A stretch of 64,000 bases of DNA, taken from positions 254,200,978 through 254,264,977 of the forward strand of contig NC_090320.1 of NCBI RefSeq assembly GCF_040869045.1, given 5' to 3'. The notes under the pieces were generated by a model, which saw only the letters and a program-made list of their open reading frames with translations, did not search any database and had not been told where the DNA came from. Origin of the DNA: Eurosta solidaginis (lineage: Eukaryota > Arthropoda > Insecta > Diptera > Tephritidae). Of this stretch, positions 47,655-58,293 are shown in pieces. The position numbers and the translations under genes were made by a program. Position 1 is the first letter of the stretch, and each line of letters starts with the position of its first letter.

Positions 47655-49960
47655 TATTCATCACTTGTTGTTGTTACTGATGTAGTTGTGCTTCGCCCAA
47701 CTATTGTAGTGCGACCAACCAGAATCTCTAACTGGAATCCGAGGAAACATGCTGTATAAACACTGTTGGACCAAAGAGACATTGCTGTTTGAGACGTTGG
47801 TTCCACATTGCAAAGGAAAAGATAATTGGTGTCATGTGCGGAAGCGTTACAAGCGGGTAATACATCGGATGTCAGGGTTGGGCTAGAGTGACGCACGTCG
47901 GCCTGGGGAGCTAATCTCCTCAACTTCGAGTTCAGTATATTTGTCTTTGATAGCGGGATTGACAGGGAAAATATTGGCTTGGTATTTTTTCGAATTTTTG
48001 TGAATGACTCTGAGGGCCTCTCAACGATCCTGTTCTTCATACCGTTGATTGGTAGCTGCTGGAATTCTTCACGGTGTTTGCGGAGATGAGTTTTTCAGTT
48101 TCTGGGTGATAGGTTCTCATTATTCAGATGTTTGGTGTGATGCCTAGGTTGCTAGAATTTATGTTCATCATTTTATTTTTTTTTTTTCCTTTATTAACAA
48201 CTTTGATAAACAATATATATACATACATCAATTTTCTCAAAAAATATAAAATTTTGTGCGAGAAGATAACGAATACATTTTTCTCATTTTGCATCAGTCA
48301 GTTGTGGCAAGAGGAAATATTCCTAATTAGAGGAGAAAATAAATTGGATTGTTCCATAAATATTTTAAGTATGTGGTTATATATATGTTTATATTCTAAA
48401 ATTATAATTAGACAGTAGCAAGTTTGTTACATATCGTTTAAATAGTAGAATGTTATTTATGTTTTTTATCTCTAACGGTAATTTATTGAATAACCTTATA
48501 CCGTAGCTTCTAATAGATCTAGCGCATCTTTCAGTTCGAAAAAAGTGAGTCCTGATGTTCTGAGAGTTTCGTGGGTTATAATCAGTGCTTTTTGCTGCTG
48601 TTAATTGTATATTGTGTTTTATTAAGTTGTTTTTTATCTTATATGTGACCATTATAGTTTGAGGAGCTGAATACTTTCGCATATCAAGCATGTTTACATA
48701 TAGATTGGATGTGCTAGTTGTACGCGGGAGTACAAGGATATTTTTTATTAATTTATTTGGTAGCCTTTGCAATTCACTTAATCTTTTTTCTGAACATCTA
48801 TTACAAATTGGGTTTAGATAATTTATTTTCGAGAGAAAGAGGGAATTGTATAGAAGCCATAGCTGCTTCTTTGGAATAGTGTTACCGTTTCTATAAATGA
48901 AAAAGTTTAGAGGTATTACTTTCGTTTTTATTTTTTGAATCTGTTCAATCCAATTCAAATTTTCGTCGAACAAAATACCCAGGTATTTTAATTTGTCTAC
49001 TCTTGAAATAAAGTTACCGTTGTATATTTATCTCCTTTATAGGACTATTGTTGTCCCACTGCGTTTCCGAGACATTAAAAAACATCTCTTGTCATTCTTG
49101 AGCACGTGTTCTGACAGATCGCCTGCAGTTTCTTTAAGTGTGGTTATTTTATAGTCGGCGAACATATTGGGGACGCTTGATATATACGCGAATTAAGGTA
49201 TATTTGCGGCTGCATTATCGCCAAAATGTAGTTTCTGATCGGTCTTCACACCCAATATTTTTTAGTGTGGGACAGTCGCCAATATGGTCGATATTTGCTT
49301 TGTTCACGTTGAAAAGGTGGTGGGGGGTTTGATCGGTGATAGTGCCAGATTTCTTGAGGTAAAAGAACTTGAAAGAGTCGTCAAGTTAAAGCATAGCTCG
49401 TCAATGGGAGGTCCGGTACCTGTTGCCATTATCGTGCAGTTATCGGCGTTTTTACGTTATTGGCGTTGTTATGGTAACTCCATATGTTGCGGAAGGGAGC
49501 TCCGCTCTATAAAAGTTAAACAAAAGTGTTGAAAGGACATCACCCTGAGGCATCAGCTACTTAATTCTTCTGCGTTTTTTTTTACTTTGGGACAGAGCAA
49601 TACCGTCAAGTGGGTCAATGAAAGCAAGTTAATTCTGTCCATGTGTCCACACACTGAGGGTCTTCCGCTAGCAATATCGTCACGGGGAAATCAGATATGA
49701 TTGCAACTGGTTTGCATGCACATTCTCTGTCCCCCTTGAAGCGTGCATCAATCGCGTCATAGCTAGAAAGTTATTTTGCCCACAGCAGTCCAGCAATCTA
49801 TTTGTCTGCGCATTAGGGGAACTTAGTTCCGTATTTATGGTTCCGATTTCCTTGACAGCAGATCTAATGACGTCTGCGAGATAACATAAGGATCAAGTCT
49901 TCGGATAAGCCCTTGCTTTTCGAGTAGCAGTAGTTCGGTACACTGCTAATATAAATATTT
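47655..49960 (-). mobile_element. Decayed Jockey-type LINE, interrupted by another LINE
   Basis: The C-terminal part (47655-48165) on the minus strand contains 'ACNASAHDTNYLFLCNVEPT' and 'SLWSNSVYTACFLG', a hallmark tail of Jockey RT proteins. The 5' side, about 49190-49960, shows 'QGDVLSTLLFNFY' (near 49510-49550), several frames of the palm region and 'LHFGDNAAANIP'. Stops and frameshifts are frequent. A second LINE separates the two halves. Confidence 0.65.
48173..49185 (-). mobile_element. 5'-truncated CR1/I-like LINE with poly(A), nested in Jockey
   Basis: The minus-strand frame 48389-48973 encodes about 194 residues and shows 'LGILFDENLNW' (just upstream, extended to 49000) and 'RSYGIRLFNKLPLEIKNIN' near the C-terminus, typical of the region after the RT palm. 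Upstream a 'FADY' remnant of the YADD box is seen near 49165. The 3' tail is a poly(T) at 48175-48189 on plus. I could not find a clear target duplication. Confidence 0.65.
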
Positions 49961-50254
49961 GGTAAGTAATTTTAGATTCATTACATACTGGGGCAGCGTA
50001 CAATAACATCGAGCTAGTTGCGTTGGACAAAAGCTGATGCGTAGCTTAATTTAGGCCGCTGATATTGGGCAACCTTCACATAAGGGTTTCACATGCATCC
50101 CGCATACTAAGCTTTCAAAAGCGCTCCTAAAAATCATATCCACACCATTAGGAATAAACCACATACAGAGTGTATGTGCCTACATGGTGATGAAAAGGAA
50201 TATAAAAAAAAGGCAACTCTTAGAGACCAATTTTACAGCGAACAACGGGACATT
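49961..50254. other. Unassigned spacer
   Basis: No feature is recognised. Confidence 0.4.
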
Positions 50255-50470
50255 CATATGGCTTAGCAGCTAAAGGCTTGCACTGATGTGAATGTTGGAG
50301 ATTCGAGTTCAATGCTCAGCTCCCGAAAAGCTAGCTGATGAAGAAGTGAAATTCAGAAACATGTCCTAGTAACCATCGCCGTTTGCAAACTTAAAATTTT
50401 TCTCTAATATCAATTACAAAAACCAGTGTATAAAGCAATATGGGCAAAGTTCGCTAATTAAAATACATAT
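50255..50470 (+). mobile_element. Second SINE-like family with tRNA-like head
   Basis: The head 'tggcttagcagctaaagg' (box A-like, 50269) and 'gagattcgagttcaa' (box B-like, 50311) precede a body shared with 46310-46460. I see no cloverleaf good enough for a tRNA gene. Confidence 0.55.
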
Positions 50471-50860
50471 GATCATACACAACAACTCAATTCTAAGCAA
50501 AACAAGCACACGGAGTGTTCGTAGTGGGCGTGTTAACTGAGCTTCATAATTTAAATATGCGTTTGGCATTTTTAATAGTTTCTTTTTGAATTGATATATT
50601 AGCGCTTTATTTGACCCTTTTGAATTTGTTTAATTGCCTGCACTACTCCTTAAAAAGGCCTTTCGATGCTTATAAAATTGTTAATACTAAGAATAATATT
50701 TAGGTCGTAATTGGAGTGAAACATTTTCAAAATTGCCTATTTGTACATAGATTTAATTGTTATAAATATATATACATTTTATAATTGACAATTATAATGT
50801 TTTTGAAAATATGTAGCCTTTGGGCATTCATTCAACTATGGAAAGTAACAATATTTTTCT
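50471..50860. other. Unassigned, upstream of the putative kek5 leader exon
   Basis: AT-rich DNA in which I recognise no element. It may be the end of a 5' UTR intron of the kek5-like gene. Confidence 0.3.
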
Positions 50861-50881
50861 TTTCCTTTTTTTCACTTTCAG
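50860..50881 (+). promoter_or_regulatory. Putative 3' splice acceptor for a kek5 leader exon
   Basis: A long pyrimidine tract ends in 'tttcactttcag' with the AG at 50880-50881. From here to the coding start I see no transposon. Kek-family genes commonly have non-coding first exons, so this may be the start of the exon that carries the whole coding sequence. The donor site would lie outside the recognised region. Confidence 0.35.
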
Positions 50882-53355
50882 ACATCAACACAAACAAACC
50901 ACCGAAGGCAATGAAGGCGTTTTGCACACCACAGCACTGTTGAATTTGAAATTTTACTATTATCATAAAAAAGTGATGACTATTAAATGAAGAACAATTT
51001 AATCACCGCACGCAAGCACATATAGCGCACGTCTGAAATAGTTTGACTTGATATGTGGGTTGGAAGCAGCAAAGCCAAAGAAGCCGAGGAGTGGATAGCA
51101 ATTTAAGCAAACGTATTGAAAAAGCAAGGCAATTGTAAAGTGAAAAAGAAAGCGAACTCAAGCCGCGAGCAAACAATGCTGATTGTACGTCAAGAGTGTT
51201 TTGAACAGACAAAGGAAATCTGTAGCAACATTAGTAAAGGAAAAAAGTGTATAAAATAGATATTACGAGACAAAGGAAGGAAGCAACATTATTACAAATA
51301 CTTATGCTTATAACACACACACTTATTTGGACAGCAGAGAAATAATAGTGTGTGCGTGTGGGTGAAAAATCGTGAATGTAGATGAGCTAAATTTGAAATT
51401 CGAAAAAAAATGTGTTAAGTAAAGCAACGCCTAAAGCAACAATAACATAGGCAACAACTATAATAACAACAACAAAATCGACTGCAAAATAACAAAGAGC
51501 ATACTGATATAGCGCATCACCAACACAAGCGCGTGGACTGAGTTTTTGTTGCTCATACGCAGTGGCATGCCGATGTGCTCTAAAGATGATAGTGACAATG
51601 ACGTTGAATAAAAAAAGACGCAAAAATTAAGTGGCATAAATAAAGTGGTATATATACATATATGTTCTAAAGAATATAAAAAAAGAGAATATTTTTCAAC
51701 AAAAATAATAATAATAAAAAAGGCAAGCAAATCTTGCTAAAAAGAAAAACTGCTGACATCCAAAGAAATTAACGCGCGCTTGAAAAGCAAGACGCAAGTG
51801 GGCGATTAATAAACTTAGCAGAGTGCTGACTGAGTCAAAGGCAAGGGAGCAAGTGAGTGCGAGAGTATATGGTGTGACATTGCGTAGTGTTTACCGACTA
51901 CCGACAACTCCCTGGACACTTGCTGTGTTATTTGTCACTTGAATGAAAATGCTGAACGCAATTGTCAAATGAATCAATTTAAATGCTAAAATCGTACAGA
52001 AAAATAGAAATACAACAAAAAAGTAGACAAAAGGAAATAGAGGGTAATTCACCTAAACCAGCTAAACGTCAGTCTGTGCAGATTGTAGGTCACTTGCGTC
52101 CAATAGTATAAGTGAAAAAAATTATGTCAACGTTGATAACGTTAATAATATAAAAGATTTACCACCAAAAGAATAGATGTCAACACAGCAAATAAAACGT
52201 GAGGGAGATAAGTAAAAAAATTTTTTTTTTAAAATAAAACAACAAAATAAAAGAAGAAAACAACAACAACAACTACAGCTGTTAAGTATAAAAATTGATG
52301 ATAATCACGACTCATAATTTGTGACATTAAATTGACTAAAGGCATGCATAAACGAGCTAATGGCGGCAGAAACGCGATAATGAAATCAAAATAGAAGATC
52401 GACATAAATATTAAAGCAAAAGTTAAATTGCAAATGATTAATAAGAATTTTTAAGCGCGTTAAATAAAAAAAAAAAAAACAACGAAAAACCTAACGAGGT
52501 AATGCCAGCGCAATTGAATTGAAAACCATGGAGACTTTATTGTAATGCTGTCATGATAACGACGTCAAGCAGTGCATAAATCAAGGCAATTGAGAGACAA
52601 CTACATGAGAAACAAGAGAATTGTGGCATATTTTTAGGCGCGAACGTTTAAATTCTTGGCAAGAAAGGAAGTATGCGCATGGTGAAGTAAAAAGCAGTTG
52701 ACTTGTTGCTGAATAAAGGGAAGAAAGCATAAAAGGTAGTGGAAACTGAGAGCGCTTTAAAATAGATTGTTTTGCATACTTTTAGGCGGAACAAATGCTA
52801 GCGAACTGATTGACCATCAGCATAAGAATCATTATAACTTTAGCAGAGTCGCGCATGAAAATCACATATTTCATAATTTTAAGCGCTGGCTAAATTTCGT
52901 GTTTTTATTGAAAACAGGTGCCAACGATGTAACTGGACTAGTTAATAGGACCGAAAAAAGTTAAGAAGTGATCCAGCCTATGCTAAAAGGAGTTAAAAAA
53001 TAGCGCCCTTTTTTGGTAGTGAAAAAATTTATAATTTTATATCAAACAATAATATACCAGCTGCATTTCTAACAAATGCCAACAAATTTAAAGCTTAAGC
53101 TTAAAAGTCGTTGACTGCATTAAGTAGGTAAAATATATATATGCCGAAATATTTTCATTAATGAAGTTTGCAAAAGTCTGCTGACGTCTTTTTTGCAAAA
53201 TTGCATACTTTTTGGCGTTTACGGAAAAGGAAAAATGCACAATTTTAGGCGCATTAAATACAAAAACAAATCCATAAATGTGCATACACAGTTAGCATCT
53301 CTAAACGCGTGAATAAAAAATTATAAACGCATACACATACACACTCATCTACATC
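50882..53355 (+). other. Probable 5' UTR of the kek5-like gene
   Basis: This 2.5-kb A-rich stretch has no recognised transposon and no good ORF, and carries many short upstream ATGs. Absence of repeats right up to the start codon fits transcribed, conserved DNA. The extent is inferred, not shown. Confidence 0.35.
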
Positions 53356-56300
53356 ATGTACAAACAATTGCATTCATCAAAGCGCCTTCATCGACTACTA
53401 CAGCTTACGCTTATCATACTGCTAATGCAATTACCACAAACTTACACCTGCCCAGCAGAAGTATGCATTTGTAAGTGGAAAGGCGGCAAACAGACAGTAG
53501 AATGTGGTGGACAACAGCTACCCAACATACCCGAAGGTATGGATCCGGGAACACAAGTGCTGAATTTTTCTGGCAATAGCTTACAAGTGCTACAAAGTGA
53601 GCGTTTCTTACGCATGGACTTACTGAATTTACAAAAAATTTATTTATCACACAATCAACTGATACGCATACATGAGAAAGCTTTTCGTGGGCTAACAAAT
53701 CTGGTCGAACTTGATTTAACAGATAATTCGCTACAAAATGTACCCACCGAAACATTTCAAGATTACAGCTCACTAATGCGTCTCTCGCTTAGCGGAAATC
53801 CGATACGTGAACTGAAAACGTCCGCATTTAGGCATCTATCATTCTTGACGACGCTCGAACTTAGTAATTGTCAAATCGAGCGCATCGAAAATGAGGCTTT
53901 CATTGGTATGGACAATCTGGAGTGGTTGCGTTTGGATGGTAATCGCATCGGTTTTATACAGGGTCCGCACATACTGCCCAAATCATTGCACGGCATAAGC
54001 TTACAAAGTAATCGTTGGATGTGCGATTGTCGGCTGTTAGATTTGTACGCGTGGCTTAACACTTATGTGACACCACAAGTGGAGGAGCCGAAGTGCGTTG
54101 AACCGCCGCGCTTGAAAGGACAGGTAATAAAAACGCTAAAAAAAGAGGAGCTTGCATGTTTGCCCGAAGTGATGCCAGCTTCAAGTTATACAGAAATTTC
54201 AGAGGGACGTAATGTATCGATAACGTGCATGGTGCGCGCCATACCAGAACCACAGGTACTGTGGCTTTTTAATGGACAAGTAATGAGCAATGATAGTTTG
54301 ATAGATAATTTGCATATGTACTATTATATTGATGAGAGCGGCAGTCCAGAGGAAAAGCGCAGCGAGATTTTCATTTATAATGTAGGCGCCGAAGATAATG
54401 GTACGTTCTCGTGTGTGGGCAAGAATGTTGCGGGCATAACGTTTAGCAATTATACGCTGCGCGTTATCATCAAAGAACCGCCAGTGGTGAATGAGGTATC
54501 CTTTCCGCGTGACTATATGAATTATATAATTGCGAGTAGTACAGGTGCGGGTGTTATATTTGTTGTAATGCTTTGCACAATAGTGATCAAATGTAAACAG
54601 CGCCAGCCAAAAAAGCGCAAGAAATGCAGCGGCAGCAATGGATCGGTTACTAATGTTGGTAGCGGTAATACGCATGGTAGCGATAGCAGCGGCAACGAAA
54701 CGGGTTTAATGAAATGCTCGTCGATACTGAATGATGGAGATTCTATGAATGGCGGTACTGGTTTGCTTATGACAAACGGCATGACGCCTAGAAAATTGTG
54801 CAAAGAAAATGGTGGCGGCGTTATCATAGGTGGACAAATGAAGCAAAATTTGTTGCTATATGCGCCAGCGCACTATCAACAACAAGCGCCTACATCAGGT
54901 GCATCTGCGGGTGAGGCGCTCCAATTGAGCGTGAATATACCGCAAGGCGCGAGTGGGACACAGCCACCCGGCCTGCTTGTCGGCGCTAATGGTATGAGTT
55001 ATTGTTCGCCACCCGCATCAGTGCGCAATTATAATCAAGATAAAAATCCGGATTTGGTTAATGACGCCGCCGAAAGCGTCAATCATAACAAATTGAAAAC
55101 GGCCGCTTCGCTGGATGCTAATGATTACGACGCCGCCAGCGTTTGTTCGGGACCGTGCAGCTTGCAAGGTGTGTCGCTGTCGTCAACGCCAGTGCCATAT
55201 GACAACAGCGCATGCTATCAGCTAGAGGCAGCGCCACAATATGGTTCACAAATAATAAGAACGTCCTCAAATATACCGCAACAACAACAACAGCAGCAGC
55301 AGCAGCAATTGAGTTCAGCGGCCGCGTCACGTTTTGCTGCCATGACAACACTGCCGCGCGGTATGCAACTGAAAACGTTGATGAATAGCATGAGTATGTC
55401 GCCTGCGGCACCGCAACATCAAGTTGATGTTCATTTGAATCCTGTGTGCTTTTTGGGTCAAGATGGCTTTACTTATGACTACAGCAATGCTCATGTGCAG
55501 CAAATCAAGCCACCACCGCCTTCACATCATCATCACCTGCAGCTGCAGTCACAACTTTCGTTAGGTAGCACTGGCGCAGCAGATAACGCACAACAGCAAC
55601 AACATATGCAACAGCAACAGCAGCAACAACAAAACTTTTACCGTACTTTGCCACATAATCGCACGCACAAGCAGCAACAATTTGCAGCCTCAGCCGCTGC
55701 AAATGCTGGTGTGCGCTATAGCTTGGAGGCAGAATTTTTACAATGCTCTGGCACACCATCAGCTTATGACAAGTATACCATACCCAATGTACGCTTTACA
55801 GCCGAAGGCTATCCACAGACGCAACAAACGCATATAGTGCAATATCCTTCACCGCCCGAGGCCTACAAGGGTTGTCAGAGTCCAACAGGGGGTGCCCGTG
55901 ATGGTAGCGGAAGCGGCGGTGGCGCTTCAACAATTTCGAATGCCACATTTCAGCAATGGCCTCAATGTTTGCCCGGTTATCATGTGCAGGCAATACGTTA
56001 TCCACCAACTATTGTTGGCGTACTTAGTCCGCAGGCTCGTACGCAGCAGCCGCATCACCAACCGCAACAACAACAACACATGCTACAAAATAAACAACAA
56101 CCAAATTCAGTATCAACAATTTTACTTTCGCCCAATGGCGGCGGTCAACAAACAAAACAAACGCAAGTGCCCACAACAACAACAGTAGCAGCGTCGGCGT
56201 CACTTCTGCCTCTACCTGCAACGTCCACAACAATTACTAAACGTTGTGTGGCTGCACAAGCTGATTCAAACACAATACCAGAATGTGATGAGAATGATAT

Positions 56301-56568
56301 CTCACCCACCACATCAATTGCTGCCAGTAGCAGTATGGATGTTAGTGGCAGTAGTAGTAGTACTAGTAGTAATAGTAGTAGCAGCAGCAGCAGCAGCGCA
56401 ACCACAGTTACAATCTCAGCGTGCAACACAACAGCAACAACCGCAACGTCTGCTAAGGCAACTTCAACCGAAGAATCCTCAAAATTGCGGCATTTAAATG
56501 GTCCGTTAGCAGATAGTCCAGATGAAGGTTATGTGGGTGATTCACATGAGGGTTCCGATATTTGACGT
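53356..56568 (+). CDS. kek5: Kekkon-family LRR-Ig transmembrane protein, probably Kek5
   Basis: This is a single-exon frame of 1069 codons encoding a type I membrane protein. Residues 1-31 form a signal peptide. A cysteine-rich LRR N-cap follows (Cys32, 37, 39, 50), then six leucine-rich repeats at about 65-209 and a C-cap (Cys223, 225, 247, 268). An Ig domain spans about 270-372, with Cys291, Trp303 and Cys353. One transmembrane helix lies at about 391-411, and a cytoplasmic tail of about 656 residues follows. The tail has polyGln (about 642-651 and 745-759), His- and Ser-rich tracts (about 994-1014) and ends in -GSDI, a class I PDZ-ligand pattern. LRR and Ig segments closely resemble Drosophila Kek5, which is reported to modulate BMP signalling and epithelial junctions; other family members (Kek1) bind EGFR. 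The tail looks longer than in Drosophila, largely through low-complexity expansion. The start is chosen because the signal peptide follows at once. Confidence 0.9.
55278..55309 (+). repeat. CAA/CAG repeat encoding polyGln in kek5
   Basis: A run of ten Gln codons (caa then cag) is likely length-polymorphic. A second Gln-rich run lies at 55588-55632. Confidence 0.85.
56337..56400 (+). repeat. AGT/AGC repeat encoding polySer in kek5
   Basis: Runs of agt then agc codons encode Ser, Thr and Asn; the tract is low-complexity and coding. Confidence 0.85.
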
Positions 56569-56831
56569 CGTGGCGCTAATGGCAATTGTGCGAAATTGCA
56601 GCATGGCAAACATGAAAGTGGGAGTGTTAGTTGTATTGGTCGTGGTGGGATTCAAATGGATGATTCAGTGGCATTGTAGAGTATTTAGATATAAATTAGT
56701 AAGTAATTATGGAAAATGTAATTAGAAATTAGGTAGTTTTATGTAAACGCATAAAGTAACATATATAGAAACGGATACATTATAAATATATATATTAATA
56801 TAAACATATATGTACATGCACACACCCTTAC
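56569..56831 (+). other. Probable 3' UTR start of kek5
   Basis: AT-rich DNA follows the stop. I did not find a convincing AATAAA signal before the TA tract, so the 3' end of the transcript is unknown. Confidence 0.3.

Positions 56832-56908
<77 letters not shown>
56832..56908. repeat. (TA)n microsatellite
   Basis: TA dinucleotides with one 'tatatgtata' interruption, about 265 bp after the kek5 stop codon. ORFs here made of Tyr and Ile are artefacts. Confidence 0.95.
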
Positions 56909-56911
<3 letters not shown>

Positions 56912-57109
56912 GGTATTAAGTCGTGCTTCTCCTCTTTAGGATGCAAACAAAGAATCCTCCACTTGATCAGAGTGATGTCAATAACGTCAACTTTTCTAAC
57001 CTCTAACGGCTTCGAGAACCAGTATATAATTTTTATCTCGCGGTCCATTTTATAATACTTGTGGCAAAATTGTATATCAAAATTGTCGCCGCTTGCAATA
57101 TATACCAGG

Positions 57110-57132
57110 TAAGCGCCAATTAAGTAAGTAAG
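57110..57132 (+). mobile_element. 23-bp remnant of the RTE-like LINE 3' tail
   Basis: AAGCGCCAATTAAGTAAG and its extension match, over 23 bp, the 3' end of the LINE at 61900-64000 (read on its coding strand), including the TAAG tail. It looks like an extremely 5'-truncated insertion. Confidence 0.6.
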
Positions 57133-58145
57133 CCTTGCGTTAGAAAACGCAATAACATCTATTGAAAGCTAGCAACAACTACACTGATAAAATGTGGGGA
57201 TTCCAAGATGTGTTCAAGCGCTGCATTTTAAACCTTAACTTTTAACCTATTGTTAATAAGGTTATTGGGTAGGCAAAGCTATTTAATCGCGGTACAACGG
57301 GCTTAGTTAAAAATTAATATTAGGACGAATAACCTGCTATGACTGCTGTCCAATACCTACTTATATATCGCACCACCTACCTCCAGTCATCACAATTGGG
57401 TGTCGTGTCGACTTCAACATCTCATAACGCTGACCCAAATCCGAGTTAATTTCAAGACAGCTGAATGGGACTGACTTACAAAGAGCTCCTTAGTTCTCCT
57501 ATAGAGATATGAACTCCTTACAATAATAGACAGCCTCATTTCCTGTATCCAACACGATAAAATACAATAGCTTGATGACAGCTCATTTTGATGTAGTGAT
57601 ACAGAACGGTATTGAGGGGAATGCTTATTTCAATTCTCGCTAAGCAAAGCCAAAGTTCGAACCAATAGAAATTTAAATGCACAGAAAATCATGAAGAGTT
57701 TTGAGATTGAACTCTCTATCAAAGCATTTATATATGGGGTTATCCAAAACTACATTTCAATACTTTACCCACGTATTCCTATCATCAAGAAGAACAAGAA
57801 TTATTGCATACAATTTTTGGAGTTCCATAAAATTCTTCAAAAAATCGGTGCTCAGGGCTATCTTTCATAGTAGGAATATCACGTATAGCACGATGGCAAA
57901 ATGTAGACTTCCCCTGTACGTATGGAGGTATATGTATTCTTAATGACCACAAGAAGTTAACTAAAACATTAATTTTTCTTGAATTTTTTTATGCTCACCA
58001 CTGGAAGTTGAATTTTGAGATATAACCTTCAAAGTTTTCAACATTTAGTAAGTGTTGAAATAAATAAGTCTCAGACTAGCGCTTTAAGAGAAAAAAAAAA
58101 AACATGACCAAGAGCTCAACTGTGATTAGTTGCAAAATCTATATA
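57133..58145. other. Unassigned spacer
   Basis: No gene or element is recognised. Confidence 0.4.
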
Positions 58146-58293
58146 TGTGACCCGGCCTATGAAAAGGTGGCTTATGACTCAAAAAAAAAGAAAACTACTA
58201 AGAAACTGAAGAAATGCTTTGTTTATCTTTAACAGCTGTTTCTCGCAATTTCTTTTTTGTGTAATAAGCCACCATTTCATAGGCCGGATCACA
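58146..58293. mobile_element. 148-bp MITE with ~30-bp inverted ends
   Basis: The ends TGTGACCCGGCCTATGAAAA (58146) and, at 58264-58293, its inverted copy differ at three positions over 30 bp. The spacer is AT-rich. No target duplication could be defined in the AT-rich flank. Confidence 0.75.

Noticed and set aside
54199..56429. Antisense ORFs opposite kek5 (for example 54199-54675 and 56145-56429)
   Set aside because: They are shadows of the conserved coding strand and of its CAA/CAG and AGT/AGC repeats.
56722..57055. ORFs of alternating Tyr and Ile
   Set aside because: Translation of the (TA)n microsatellite.
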